Positions 16,533-25,147 of a stretch of DNA of 64,000 nt are shown here, in pieces (within the stretch, counting starts at the first letter, position 1; each line of letters starts with the position of its first letter). The notes below the pieces were generated by a model. It worked only from the letters and a program-made list of their open reading frames with translations, had not been told where the DNA came from and did not search any database. The translations under genes and the position numbers were made by a program. Where the stretch lies: NCBI GenBank assembly GCA_022840405.1, contig JALHJR010000004.1, positions 62,001 to 126,000 of the forward strand. Reading direction: 5' to 3'. Source of the DNA: Tepidanaerobacter acetatoxydans_A. Its GTDB lineage: Bacteria; Bacillota; Thermosediminibacteria; Thermosediminibacterales; Tepidanaerobacteraceae.

Positions 16533-16939
16533 TTTCTTCATCTCCCAATTATTAAATATGATTTTGATTTTTCATACACATAATATTTTAAGACAAGTTT
16601 TGAAAGAGGTAAAGACCAAATATAGTTTTGGATAACTTAAGCACCTTTATTTATTTAATACATTTAAATAAATAAAGGTGCTTAAGTTATTTTTATTATT
16701 TATATGTATATGTTTTTCTCTTTTTCTTAAATATTGCCTAATATGTTTTATGTATACAATTGATTTTTTAACTTCAGTAATCTTATATGCTTTATCTAAA
16801 AACGGATTTATTAGCAAATATTTACCAATAAACTAGATATATTCATAGTTGCAAATTTAAGGCTTTATAGTATTGTGGTAATACTGCTTTAAGTAACTTG
16901 TCTGCTTAATTAAAAGATATAACCCTTGATATAATCGCA
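16533..16939. other. AT-rich 407-bp gap between spo0A and the Nudix gene
   Basis: No open frame with a ribosome site on either strand. It holds a 27-bp perfect hairpin (16632-16690) and a possible weak promoter for nudF (TTTACC 16613-16608, 17-bp spacer, TAAAAT 16590-16585). The rest is featureless AT-rich sequence. Confidence 0.6.
16632..16690. repeat. 27-bp perfect inverted repeat
   Basis: Arms 16632-16658 and 16664-16690 are exact complements with a 5-nt loop. The plus strand continues TTTTATTATTT, so it could terminate plus-strand transcripts; the minus strand, on which both flanking genes lie, has no T tract. It is far longer than a normal terminator stem. Confidence 0.8.
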
Positions 16940-17731
16940 TTAACTTGCTTCAAGCTCCATTCTTAATTTGTCCGAAATCATGGCAATAAATTCTGAGTTG
17001 GTAGGTTTTCCTCTATCTTTCGTAGTGGTATATCCAAAAAGATTATTAAGCGTTTCTACGCATCCTCTATTCCAAGCCACCTCAATAGCATGCCTTATAG
17101 CTCTTTCTACACGACTGGGAGTAGTATTATATTTATTTGCTATATTAGGATAGAGCTCTTTGGTTACTGCAGAAAGCAAATCAACGTTGTTGATTACCAT
17201 ATATATGGCTTCACGAACATAAAAATATCCTTTGATATGTGCAGGTATACCTATCTCATGAATAATATTGGTAATCAATAATTCTAAATTATTTTTTTTA
17301 TCGATTGAAAATCCTGTGTTCTTTTTCTGCATTTGATACTGTGAAGGAAAATTACTATCTACCATTTGTCTTACGCGATCTACAAGAATATTTAAGTCGA
17401 AAGGTTTTACAATATAATAATCCGCACCAAGGTTTATTGCTTTTTGTGTAATTTTGTCCTGCCCAACAGCAGAAAGAACTATAATTTTAGGTTTTTTAGG
17501 TTTATTTGATAGTCTTTCAATTACACCTAAACCATCAAGATTAGGCATAATTAAATCTAGGATTAGAACTTCAGGTTCGAGCTTTTCCGTTTTCTCCAAA
17601 ACTTCCAAGCCATCATAAGCTACCCCTACAATTTCAATATCTTCTTCATTCTCAAAAAACTCTACAACCAGATTACAGAACTCCTTGTTGTCATCTGCGA
17701 TTAGTAACCTTATTTCTTGTTTCTCTGACAT
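16940..17731 (-). CDS. spo0A: Sporulation master response regulator Spo0A
   Basis: Transcription factor that commits the cell to sporulation when phosphorylated. The 263-aa protein has a receiver domain with acidic pocket LIADDN, the phosphoryl-acceptor Asp in LILDLIMPNLDG, and Lys in YYIVKPFD. The sporulation-specific effector domain contains GYFYVREAIYMV and the DNA-reading helix TPSRVERAIRHAIEVAW. A phosphorelay intermediate Spo0F/Spo0B is not present nearby, as usual in Clostridia. It lies downstream of spoIVB, the standard order, but has its own sigma-H promoter. Confidence 0.98.
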   Translation of the reverse strand: MSEKQEIRLLIADDNKEFCNLVVEFFENEEDIEIVGVAYDGLEVLEKTEKLEPEVLILDLIMPNLDGLGVIERLSNKPKKPKIIVLSAVGQDKITQKAINLGADYYIVKPFDLNILVDRVRQMVDSNFPSQYQMQKKNTGFSIDKKNNLELLITNIIHEIGIPAHIKGYFYVREAIYMVINNVDLLSAVTKELYPNIANKYNTTPSRVERAIRHAIEVAWNRGCVETLNNLFGYTTTKDRGKPTNSEFIAMISDKLRMELEAS

Positions 17732-17769
17732 GAAAAACCCCCCTAAAAAAATTATTTGTAATAATTAAG

Positions 17770-17798
17770 TAATTCGACAATCTCTGGAATATTCCTCC
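17770..17798 (-). promoter_or_regulatory. Sigma-H promoter of spo0A with overlapping 0A box
   Basis: GGAGGAATA (17798-17790), 11-bp spacer, GTCGAATTA (17778-17770) matches the sigma-H consensus completely. TTGTCGAA (17780-17773) is a perfect Spo0A box overlapping the -10, pointing to autoregulation. Confidence 0.85.
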
Positions 17799-17824
17799 TT
17801 GTATTCCATATTTTGTTTTATTTT

Positions 17825-19111
17825 TTAAATTTTTTCGCGAAAATTTAAATTATTTACTTCATTTAGCATCCATTCGATAAAAATACCATAGCCTTTTGTC
17901 GGATCATTTACAAATACATGAGTTACAGCTCCTACTATATAACCGTCTTGGATAATCGGGCTACCGCTCATACCCTGAACAATGCCTCCGGTTTTGGCAA
18001 TTAATTCCTCATCGGTAATTTTTATTATCATTCCTTTCCCGTTGGGAGATGATTGCTTTATTATTTTTTGTATCTCAATATCATATTCTTGAATTTTTTC
18101 ATCCTCTACTACTGTTAGAATTGTTGCACGACCTTCGTGAACTTGGCTTACAGTTGCTACTGGAAGTGAGGTATAATATGGATTCTCAAATGATTGATAT
18201 GCTTTCCCAAAAATCCCATATGGTGTATTTGCAATTATGTTTCCAATAATCTTTTCTTCATCTATAAAAACACCTCTTTTTTCTCCCGGCTGATTTTTTT
18301 TGCCTGGAGATATGGATGAAACCCTTGCACGAATTATTTCACCCTCGCCCACTTCAATAATTTTACCTGTGTCTGCATCAGAAATTATATGACCCAATGC
18401 ACCATAAAATCCGGTTTGGGGATCATAAAAAGTAAGAGTGCCAACTCCAGCTGTTATATCTCTAACCCATAATCCTATCTGAGAAAGACCAAAATTATTT
18501 TTCACAGGGGTCAAGTTCACATCAAACATCTTATCATTTCTTTTAACAGTTAAAATAACTGATTGTTGATTATCAATAATTTGGGACAGTTCCTCTGCTT
18601 GAAATATCTTTTGGTTATTTACCATAACAATTATGTCGCCAATCTGTATACCTGCTTCCTGAGCCGGTTGATGCTTCAGGCCGTTTTCGTCTGTAACAGA
18701 TGCAAATCCTACAACTATAACACCATTGGGACGAAGTTTAACTCCAAGAGAATGTCCTCCGGGCACTACACGAGTTTCAGGCAATACATGAACCTTAATT
18801 TTTTTTAATGGTATAAATCCCAATAATCTGAACTCAAAATCATAGGTTCCTTTAACAGAAGATTTTAAAATTAGGGGTTCTTTTAAATTTATTATTAAAT
18901 TTTCGTTTAAATAACTGCCATTAACAAGAAAAGGCTCTTTGCAACATAATTGCAAAGTCATTGGAAACTTGAATTCTAGTTTTTGTTCTTTGCCTTCAAT
19001 TATTTTTATTTCCTCCGGCAAAGTTACAAGAAAGATATTCAAGATTGATGTAATTAAAATCAATACTACTAATAAAAGCATAACTAATTTTTTCGATTTA
19101 CTTTTTTGCAA
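17825..19111 (-). CDS. spoIVB: SpoIVB serine peptidase
   Basis: Forespore protease secreted into the intermembrane space, where it cuts SpoIVFA and so triggers pro-sigma-K processing. The TTG at 19111 follows CAGGGAGTG and gives 428 aa, almost the Bacillus length. Features: an N-terminal signal anchor (residues 9-30), a PDZ domain (GLKHQPAQEAGIQIGDIIV), the catalytic His in GALGHIISD, and the nucleophile in GMSGSPIIQDG of an S55 peptidase. It precedes spo0A. The processing protease SpoIVFB is not in this window. Confidence 0.95.
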   Translation of the reverse strand: MQKSKSKKLVMLLLVVLILITSILNIFLVTLPEEIKIIEGKEQKLEFKFPMTLQLCCKEPFLVNGSYLNENLIINLKEPLILKSSVKGTYDFEFRLLGFIPLKKIKVHVLPETRVVPGGHSLGVKLRPNGVIVVGFASVTDENGLKHQPAQEAGIQIGDIIVMVNNQKIFQAEELSQIIDNQQSVILTVKRNDKMFDVNLTPVKNNFGLSQIGLWVRDITAGVGTLTFYDPQTGFYGALGHIISDADTGKIIEVGEGEIIRARVSSISPGKKNQPGEKRGVFIDEEKIIGNIIANTPYGIFGKAYQSFENPYYTSLPVATVSQVHEGRATILTVVEDEKIQEYDIEIQKIIKQSSPNGKGMIIKITDEELIAKTGGIVQGMSGSPIIQDGYIVGAVTHVFVNDPTKGYGIFIEWMLNEVNNLNFREKI

Positions 19112-19253
19112 GTCTTTCACTCCCTGCGGAAGAATGCGTATAATTCTATAATAGTAATAGCATGGCAACTAGCTATTAAACTTTCCTATGGGTTATAAGA
19201 TAACCTTAAAAAATCTTTTTTATACGCCGATACACCAGGGAGTTAATTTTTGT

Positions 19254-19290
19254 AAAAAAATAAAAAGCCTTATCTAATTTAAAAGGCTTT
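19254..19290 (-). terminator. Terminator of the nadK-argR-recN operon
   Basis: AAAGCCTT/AAGGCTTT stem (19263-19290) followed by TTATTTTTTT on the minus strand, about 70 bp after the recN stop. Confidence 0.75.
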
Positions 19291-19358
19291 CAAATCTTTA
19301 TATTTATATTTTATATTACAAGAGTTGGGTTAAAAGAGTATGTGCTGAATACAACGAT

Positions 19359-21083
19359 TCAACATCCCTTTATTTTTTTTGCCAAATTCAACATTTCCTG
19401 AGCATGAATTATTGTATTTTCAGTAATTTCAGCTCCTCCCAACATCCTTGCTAGCTCGTTTGTACGCTCTCGACCTTCAAGATTACAAACTCTGGTAAAT
19501 GTCTGCCCATTTATATTTTCCTTTTTTATCAAAAAATGAACATCACCAAGGCTTGCAATTTGTGGTGAATGAGTAACACAGAGAACCTGATGCTTGTTGC
19601 TGATTCTTGAAAGCTTTTCTCCAACTGTTTGTGCAGTCCTTCCACCTATTCCGGCATCGATTTCATCAAAAATCAGACAGGAAATATTGTCAACTTGAGC
19701 TACAATACTCTTCAACGCCAACATAATGCGAGAAGATTCTCCACCTGAAACAATTTTAGCCAATGGCTTTAGTGGCTCTCCGGGGTTTGTAGAGATTAAA
19801 AATTCTATATTATCAATACCTTCTTCGGATATATGAACTTTTTTACCATCAATTTCAATACCATTTGAATCTTCCTTTAAAGTTATATTTACTCTAAATT
19901 TAACATTTTTCATGCCTAAATCTTTTAATTCTTTTGATATACTTTGTTCTAATTTATTTGCTGTATACTTTCGTTTTTCATGTAATTCTAAAGCTTTTTG
20001 ACTTAAAGCCAATTTTATTTTTTCCTGCTCAGCTTTTAACTCACTGATTTCTTCATTTATATTAAGTGCTTTATCTAATTCAGCAGCAGCTTGAGCCTTA
20101 TAGCTTAACAGCTCAGGTATATTTTTACCATATTTTAACTTGAGTCTGTTTAGCAATTCTAATCTTGCATTGATGGTATTGAGCTTTTCTGCATCAAAAT
20201 CTACTGAATCTCGAAGATTTCTTATTGTAAATGAAATATCTTCTAATTCATATAAAATACTTTTTAAAGATTCTGTAATATTATCAATTGGTTTATAAAA
20301 ATCCATTATAGATTCGAAATTATCGACAATTTTACTTAGATTATCAATTACTGAAGAAGTTTCATAACCTTGATACAAAATACTATATGCAAATTCCAGA
20401 GCACTGAATATCTTCTCGGCATTCTCTATAACTTTTCTATTTTCTTCTAACACGACGTCCTCTTCAGGCTCTAATTGAGCCGTTTCTAATTCTTCTACTT
20501 CATATTTTAATCTGTCTTGTCGCCTATAAAAATCCGCATATTCTTTTTCTAAAACCTTAATATTATCCTGTACCCGACAGTATTTTTTATAAAGAGAACT
20601 AACCTCATCTTTTGATTCTGATATATTTTCATGACCGAGTAAATCCAATATACGAACATGATTTTTGCTATCCAACAATGATTGATGTTGATGCTGGCCA
20701 TGAATATCAATTAATAATTTCCCTATTTTTTTTAGTGCAGAGGCAGGAACCATTTTGCCATTCAAACGAGAAAAACTGCGACCTTGTGCATTTACTTCCC
20801 TACTGATGATCAATGTATTATCTTCTGGCTCTATACCATATTCTGCCAGAATATCGTCTATGGCTGCATCATTATAGTCAAAAACTGCCTCTACGCTAGC
20901 ATTTTGTTTTCCTGTACGAATAAAATCGGTATAAGCCCTTTCCCCAATAATAAGATTAATTGCGTCTATTATTATTGATTTTCCTGCTCCAGTCTCGCCG
21001 GTGAGAATGTTCAACCCGGGACCAAAAGCAATTGATAAATTGTCAATTAACGCATAATCTTTAATGTAGAGGTTAAGGAGCAT
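19359..21083 (-). CDS. recN: DNA repair protein RecN
   Basis: SMC-like ATPase recruited to double-strand breaks. The 574-aa protein has the Walker A GETGAGKSIIIDAINL near residue 30, a long coiled-coil centre, the signature ESSRIMLAL, and Walker B CLIFDEIDAGIGG. The ATG follows GGGAGG. It overlaps nothing but is 12 bp after argR. The gene order nadK-argR-recN-spoIVB-spo0A is a conserved Firmicutes block. Confidence 0.97.
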   Translation of the reverse strand: MLLNLYIKDYALIDNLSIAFGPGLNILTGETGAGKSIIIDAINLIIGERAYTDFIRTGKQNASVEAVFDYNDAAIDDILAEYGIEPEDNTLIISREVNAQGRSFSRLNGKMVPASALKKIGKLLIDIHGQHQHQSLLDSKNHVRILDLLGHENISESKDEVSSLYKKYCRVQDNIKVLEKEYADFYRRQDRLKYEVEELETAQLEPEEDVVLEENRKVIENAEKIFSALEFAYSILYQGYETSSVIDNLSKIVDNFESIMDFYKPIDNITESLKSILYELEDISFTIRNLRDSVDFDAEKLNTINARLELLNRLKLKYGKNIPELLSYKAQAAAELDKALNINEEISELKAEQEKIKLALSQKALELHEKRKYTANKLEQSISKELKDLGMKNVKFRVNITLKEDSNGIEIDGKKVHISEEGIDNIEFLISTNPGEPLKPLAKIVSGGESSRIMLALKSIVAQVDNISCLIFDEIDAGIGGRTAQTVGEKLSRISNKHQVLCVTHSPQIASLGDVHFLIKKENINGQTFTRVCNLEGRERTNELARMLGGAEITENTIIHAQEMLNLAKKIKGC

Positions 21084-21095
21084 AAGTCTGCCTCC

Positions 21096-21542
21096 CTATC
21101 TCATGATTTCTTCAAATTTCTTTAAGATATCATTTACGACCTTCTTAGATTTAGCAATAACTAAAATAGTGTTATCACCTGCTACAGTTCCTACTATATC
21201 AGACCAATTAAGCCCGTCAATAGCTTCACCTACAGCCGATGCAGTTCCTGATGACGTTTTAATCACAATAAGATTTTCTGCTGTATCAAAACTTATAATA
21301 GATTCTTTAAACATTTTGAGCAATCTGTCTGAGGATATTGAGGTTTTTTCAGGCTCTGCATAGCAATAATGTTCATTGTCTCTTAAAACTTTTATGAGCT
21401 TTAATTCTTTAATATCTCTGGATACTGTTGCTTGAGTTACATTAAATCCTTCTTTTCTAAGTTCAACTGCCAATTCTTCTTGAGTTTCTATTGGTTTTTC
21501 TCTTATTATTTCACGAATTTTGAAGTGCCTTTTTTGTTTCAC
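21096..21542 (-). CDS. argR: Arginine repressor
   Basis: Hexameric winged-helix regulator that uses L-arginine as co-repressor. The 148-aa protein has an N-terminal DNA-binding domain with TQATVSRDIKELKLIKV and a C-terminal oligomerisation domain with VGTVAGDNTILVIA, whose GDNT segment binds arginine. GTG start 7 bp after GGAGG. It is 32 bp after nadK and 12 bp before recN, the usual arrangement. Confidence 0.96.
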   Translation of the reverse strand: MKQKRHFKIREIIREKPIETQEELAVELRKEGFNVTQATVSRDIKELKLIKVLRDNEHYCYAEPEKTSISSDRLLKMFKESIISFDTAENLIVIKTSSGTASAVGEAIDGLNWSDIVGTVAGDNTILVIAKSKKVVNDILKKFEEIMR

Positions 21543-21574
21543 AGATGCGCCTCCTCATATTGTTATAATTTCGC

Positions 21575-22423
21575 TCATTCACTTAGTTTTTTCCTCAGCA
21601 CATCATAAAAGCTCCTTTTTTTAATACGTATCAAACGAGTTGAAAAAGAAGACTTCCTGACTATGATTTGATCTCCGGGCAGCAATTCATATCCTTGTTG
21701 CCCATCTACAGTCAACATAATTTCAGGATGTTCAGCCAAAAGTTTTACCTTAATAATATCATCTTTTGATACGACAATAGAACGACTTCGCAGTGTATGA
21801 GGACATATTGGGGTCAATAACAATAAGTCCATGTCAGGATTTATTATTGGTCCTCCTGCTGATAAAGAATAAGCAGTAGAGCCAGTAGGCGTAGCAATAA
21901 TTAGCCCATCAGCATGATAAGTATCTACATAGTCTTCATTAGCGTAAGTTTTGAGGCGTATTAATCTTGCAAAAGGCCCTTTAGTTACAACCACATCATT
22001 TAGAGCTAAAAAACTTTCCAAAACCTCACCATTGCGAACCACTTCTGCTTCTAACATCATTCGAATATCAATGCTGTAATCCTTTCGGTTGAAGCGCTCT
22101 AAATCAGTATATAAATCAGATATTTCTATTTCCGTCAAAAATCCAACATGTCCCAAATTTATGCCTAATATAGGTATTTCATAAGGGGCTACTTGCCTGG
22201 CAACACTTAAGAGTGTACCATCACCGCCTAAAGTTACAGCAACATCTATTTTTTTTACAAGTTCATCTTTATCAGCTGAAAGATGAGATAAATAAAGTGA
22301 ATCAGCAACTTCTTGTGGCAGCATTACTGAATAATCTCGGTTCTCAAACCAGTTGATTAAACCTCCGGCTATTTTCATCAAATTTTTTTTATATACATTT
22401 GGATAAAGACCTACTGTGAACAT
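21575..22423 (-). CDS. nadK: NAD kinase
   Basis: Phosphorylates NAD to NADP. The 282-aa protein has the GGDGTLLSVAR motif near residue 68, the NLGHVGFLTEIE strand, the catalytic-site loop ALNDVVV, and the GSTAYSLSAGGPI nucleotide-binding segment. It starts 1 bp after the membrane nuclease-like gene stop, which suggests co-translation. Length and motifs are standard for the bacterial PpnK family. Confidence 0.97.
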   Translation of the reverse strand: MFTVGLYPNVYKKNLMKIAGGLINWFENRDYSVMLPQEVADSLYLSHLSADKDELVKKIDVAVTLGGDGTLLSVARQVAPYEIPILGINLGHVGFLTEIEISDLYTDLERFNRKDYSIDIRMMLEAEVVRNGEVLESFLALNDVVVTKGPFARLIRLKTYANEDYVDTYHADGLIIATPTGSTAYSLSAGGPIINPDMDLLLLTPICPHTLRSRSIVVSKDDIIKVKLLAEHPEIMLTVDGQQGYELLPGDQIIVRKSSFSTRLIRIKKRSFYDVLRKKLSE

Positions 22424-22424
22424 T

Positions 22425-22946
22425 TCATCCTCCTCTGGTTAAAAAACCAATGATAAATCCAATGGCAATTAAAATGAAAATCCGTGTCAAATATTTTATA
22501 TATATCATTTTGTCATATTCCAAGATAGAGTATTCCACAGTCCTGATTTTTTGCCTTTCCATATCAACTAAAATTAGACCATTGGGTTTAAATACCATGT
22601 AATACTCCAATAACTGGCGGCGTGTATCAGTATATTTAGGTGAAGTTACTTTTTCACCGGTTTTTACTTCCGCAACATAAAACCTATTGTCCTTCTTAAC
22701 TATCATATCGGCTCTTACTGTTATTTTATGTGGCTTATCATCAATAAATAATGTATAGGATCCTTCTTTTTGTAAATCTAATATTTGATAGCCCTTATTC
22801 TGCATAAACTCTATAGCCTTATATTCACTTTTTTTTGCCTTTTGCATTCTCTTTTTTAGATTATATCTTCTTAAATATTTTAAGATATTAACAGTTAAAA
22901 CAGCCCCGATTATCGCGCCAAATATTATGTAAGAACTAATATCCAT
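22425..22946 (-). CDS. Membrane-anchored PD-(D/E)XK nuclease-like protein
   Basis: A 173-aa protein with an N-terminal transmembrane helix (residues 5-22), a basic linker, a soluble domain, and a second C-terminal helix (LTRIFILIAIGFIIGFL). The soluble domain has VRADMIVKKDNRFYVAEVKTG, the D...ExK spacing of restriction-nuclease-like folds. The start is the ATG at 22946, preceded by GAAAGG; earlier in-frame ATGs lack a site. It lies between tlyA and nadK. Function unknown; the fold assignment comes from the motif only. Confidence 0.6.
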   Translation of the reverse strand: MDISSYIIFGAIIGAVLTVNILKYLRRYNLKKRMQKAKKSEYKAIEFMQNKGYQILDLQKEGSYTLFIDDKPHKITVRADMIVKKDNRFYVAEVKTGEKVTSPKYTDTRRQLLEYYMVFKPNGLILVDMERQKIRTVEYSILEYDKMIYIKYLTRIFILIAIGFIIGFLTRGG

Positions 22947-23040
22947 TTTTATACCTTTCATGAGCAAGTTAGCAGAAACAGCCGGTATACCCTATCCCTC
23001 TATATTCAATTCTACAAGAATAGAAGAATTCCTTTCATCT

Positions 23041-23844
23041 TTATAACAATTCAAGATGCGACTTTTTAACTACATCTTCTATATCAACGGAATTACCAAC
23101 TTTTAAATCCTTTCTGAAATGAGCAAGATATTCTATATTGCCCTTTGGACCTTTTATTGGAGAAAAGGTAAGACCAATTACAAAGAAATTATGTTCAGCA
23201 GCATTAGAAATTATCTTGTTAATTGCTTCTACATGAAGATTGAAATCTTTAACAACACCTTTTTTGCCAACATCTTCTCTGCCAACTTCAAACTGAGGCT
23301 TTATTAGAGTGATTAAATCTCCATTTTCATTAAGTAGTTGATAAAAAGGCTCAAATACCTTAGATAAAGATATAAATGATAGATCCGCAGTGATGATATC
23401 CACTTTTTCACCAATATCTTCAAAGCTCAAATACCTAACATTTTTTCTTTCTAAGACCACAACTCTTACATCTTCCCTAAGACTATACGCTAACTGACCA
23501 TATCCGACATCTACCGCGTAAACTTTCTTTGCACCTTTTTTTAACATACAGTCGGTAAAACCTCCAGTAGAAGCACCTGCATCTAACACGATCTTATCTT
23601 TAACCTTTATATTAAATAATTCAAGAGCTTTTTCTAGCTTAAGTCCCCCTCTGCTTACATATGGAAGCGATTTTTTTTTAATTGTTATATTACTTTCTAC
23701 ATCAATTAAGGTTCCAGGCTTATCAATAATTTGAGCATTTACTATTACATTTCCACACATTATTTCTGCCTTTGCTTTTTCTCTGCTATCAACCATACCT
23801 TTATTTACTAATAATACATCTAACCTTTGTTTGTTTTGACTCAT
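23041..23844 (-). CDS. tlyA: TlyA family rRNA (cytidine-2'-O)-methyltransferase
   Basis: Ribose methyltransferase of the hemolysin A family. The 267-aa protein has an N-terminal S4 RNA-binding domain (RLDVLLVNKGMVDSREKAK) and an FtsJ-like SAM domain with DAGASTGGFTDCMLKKGA, DVGYGQL and the catalytic lysine in LIKPQFEVGRE. The ATG follows GGAGAGAATAACA and sits 2 bp after the oapA stop. In most Clostridia dxs would lie between ispA and this gene; here OLE and oapA occupy that position and dxs is absent. Confidence 0.95.
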   Translation of the reverse strand: MSQNKQRLDVLLVNKGMVDSREKAKAEIMCGNVIVNAQIIDKPGTLIDVESNITIKKKSLPYVSRGGLKLEKALELFNIKVKDKIVLDAGASTGGFTDCMLKKGAKKVYAVDVGYGQLAYSLREDVRVVVLERKNVRYLSFEDIGEKVDIITADLSFISLSKVFEPFYQLLNENGDLITLIKPQFEVGREDVGKKGVVKDFNLHVEAINKIISNAAEHNFFVIGLTFSPIKGPKGNIEYLAHFRKDLKVGNSVDIEDVVKKSHLELL

Positions 23845-23846
23845 TG

Positions 23847-24464
23847 TTATTCTCTCCTAATTTTCCCCTTAGTTACGCCATTTCTCGGTAAAATATCAAT
23901 ATGTAACTTATTGCTTAACATATATAAAAATAAAGCTACATTATGCACTACCGTTTTGGAATTTTTTATAGCTATGCCCTTTCCCATTGCTTTTCCTCCG
24001 ATGGTCAGTGTTGAAATAATCCCAGTCAATAATATACTGAGAATTATATCATTTTTATCATAGGCTATCTTAAGTATTATAGCCGCTCCAGCAGCTCCAC
24101 TTATAATCCCGCATATATCACCAACGACGTCATTACAAAAGTTCGATACTATGTCAGCATTTCTGATCAGCTTTACTGCTTCTTTTCCACCGGGAATCTT
24201 ATCTGCGGCCATAGCATGAAAAGGTGCCTCGTTTGCCGAAGTAACAGCTATACCAATTATATCAAAAATAACTCCTATAGCAATTATTATAAGCAAAATG
24301 ACTAATGATACAATAACATTTACACTCTTTAATAGCACTTCTGAAATCAAACTAAAAAAAACGGAAAGTCCAAAAGCCAAAACGCATGCTCTATACACCC
24401 ATTTGGTTTTTGAATTTCCGTTATTTTTTTTAAACTTTTTATTTTCTAAATCAGAATTCAACAA
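23847..24464 (-). CDS. oapA: OLE-associated membrane protein OapA
   Basis: Membrane partner of OLE RNA; in Bacillus halodurans the OLE-OapA complex affects cold, ethanol and magnesium tolerance. The 205-aa protein has a basic N-terminus (about 20 residues), four hydrophobic helices, and the DVVGD (DxxxD) motif reported for OapA, in CNDVVGDICGIISGA. Between helices 2 and 3 the stretch GIAVTSANEAPFHAMAADKI looks like a DUF21-type membrane segment. TTG start, 7 bp after GGAGG, about 20 bp after the OLE 3' end. The assignment rests on context (ispA-OLE-this gene-tlyA) plus the motif and topology. Confidence 0.9.
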   Translation of the reverse strand: MLNSDLENKKFKKNNGNSKTKWVYRACVLAFGLSVFFSLISEVLLKSVNVIVSLVILLIIIAIGVIFDIIGIAVTSANEAPFHAMAADKIPGGKEAVKLIRNADIVSNFCNDVVGDICGIISGAAGAAIILKIAYDKNDIILSILLTGIISTLTIGGKAMGKGIAIKNSKTVVHNVALFLYMLSNKLHIDILPRNGVTKGKIRRE

Positions 24465-24483
24465 ACTACCTCCGTTTTTTTAA

Positions 24484-25095
24484 CAAGAACAGGTGGTAAT
24501 GGACAGGGTAAATTTTGTGGCTTAGGTCTAGCAGGATTTCCCCAGCAGACATCTAATCGTTGCCGAAAAGACGGTTCCCCTTTAAGTCTGCTACTGCTAT
24601 GTCACCATAAACAGGGCTAGATTACCACTTAGTCCACACTGTAATCCCCAGTCCATTTCCCAAAAGGACAGTCTAGGAGATTTCCTCACCAAAATCACTC
24701 TCCTCCTAGCCTCTTTTGCAAGATGGATTTCAAAGGTAAAAAATTGATTTGCAATTTGGCCAAATTACAAATCAACCGATAAGCCTTTTTCCGCCCATCT
24801 CACTCAAGGCAGGCTACACTGCACCCAACATTTTATCGAATGCAGGTTCACACCCTAAGCCATAGTAATTGAGACTCTCTCTCAAACCACGCACTTAGGT
24901 CTCCGCGGAGGTAGGGTCAACGCCTACATGCCTTTGCAGATCGCCCCATCCTCCTTACTCCCAGCACCAGCCCCCAACTGGGCGTCGGCAGCCAGCACTA
25001 AGAACTTCATCGATATGCCCTTGACGGATTTTTAGCCCCGCCTTCAGAGGAGCGATTTTGACTAGAATACTGTACCACCTGTTTTTCTTACTTAG
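24484..25095 (-). ncRNA. ole: OLE (ornate large extremophilic) RNA
   Basis: About 600 nt of non-coding, unusually GC-rich and structured sequence between ispA and oapA, exactly where OLE RNA is found in other Firmicutes. The ends form a closing helix: AACAGGTGGTA (25083-25073) pairs over all 11 bases with TACCACCTGTT (24498-24488). Many internal hairpins are visible, such as GGAGGAGAGTG... with CTCCTAG pairs near 24690. It has its own promoter and ends about 20 bp before the oapA start. Known biology: the RNA is abundant, sits at the membrane with OapA, and is linked to stress and Mg2+ responses. The exact ends are estimated. Confidence 0.92.
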
Positions 25096-25100
25096 AAAGT

Positions 25101-25129
25101 ATTATATCACAAAAAATAGATGATTTCAA
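25101..25129 (-). promoter_or_regulatory. Sigma-A promoter of OLE RNA
   Basis: TTGAAA (25129-25124), 17-bp spacer, TATAAT (25106-25101) in the 60 bp between ispA and OLE. Transcription would start near 25094, about 11 nt before the closing helix. Confidence 0.8.
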
Positions 25130-25147
25130 TAATTGTCGCCTTACATT

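Noticed and set aside
24484..25095. RNase P RNA, tmRNA or SRP RNA as the identity of the large non-coding element
   Set aside because: None of their conserved cores is present, and the ispA/oapA context with the end helix fits OLE RNA.
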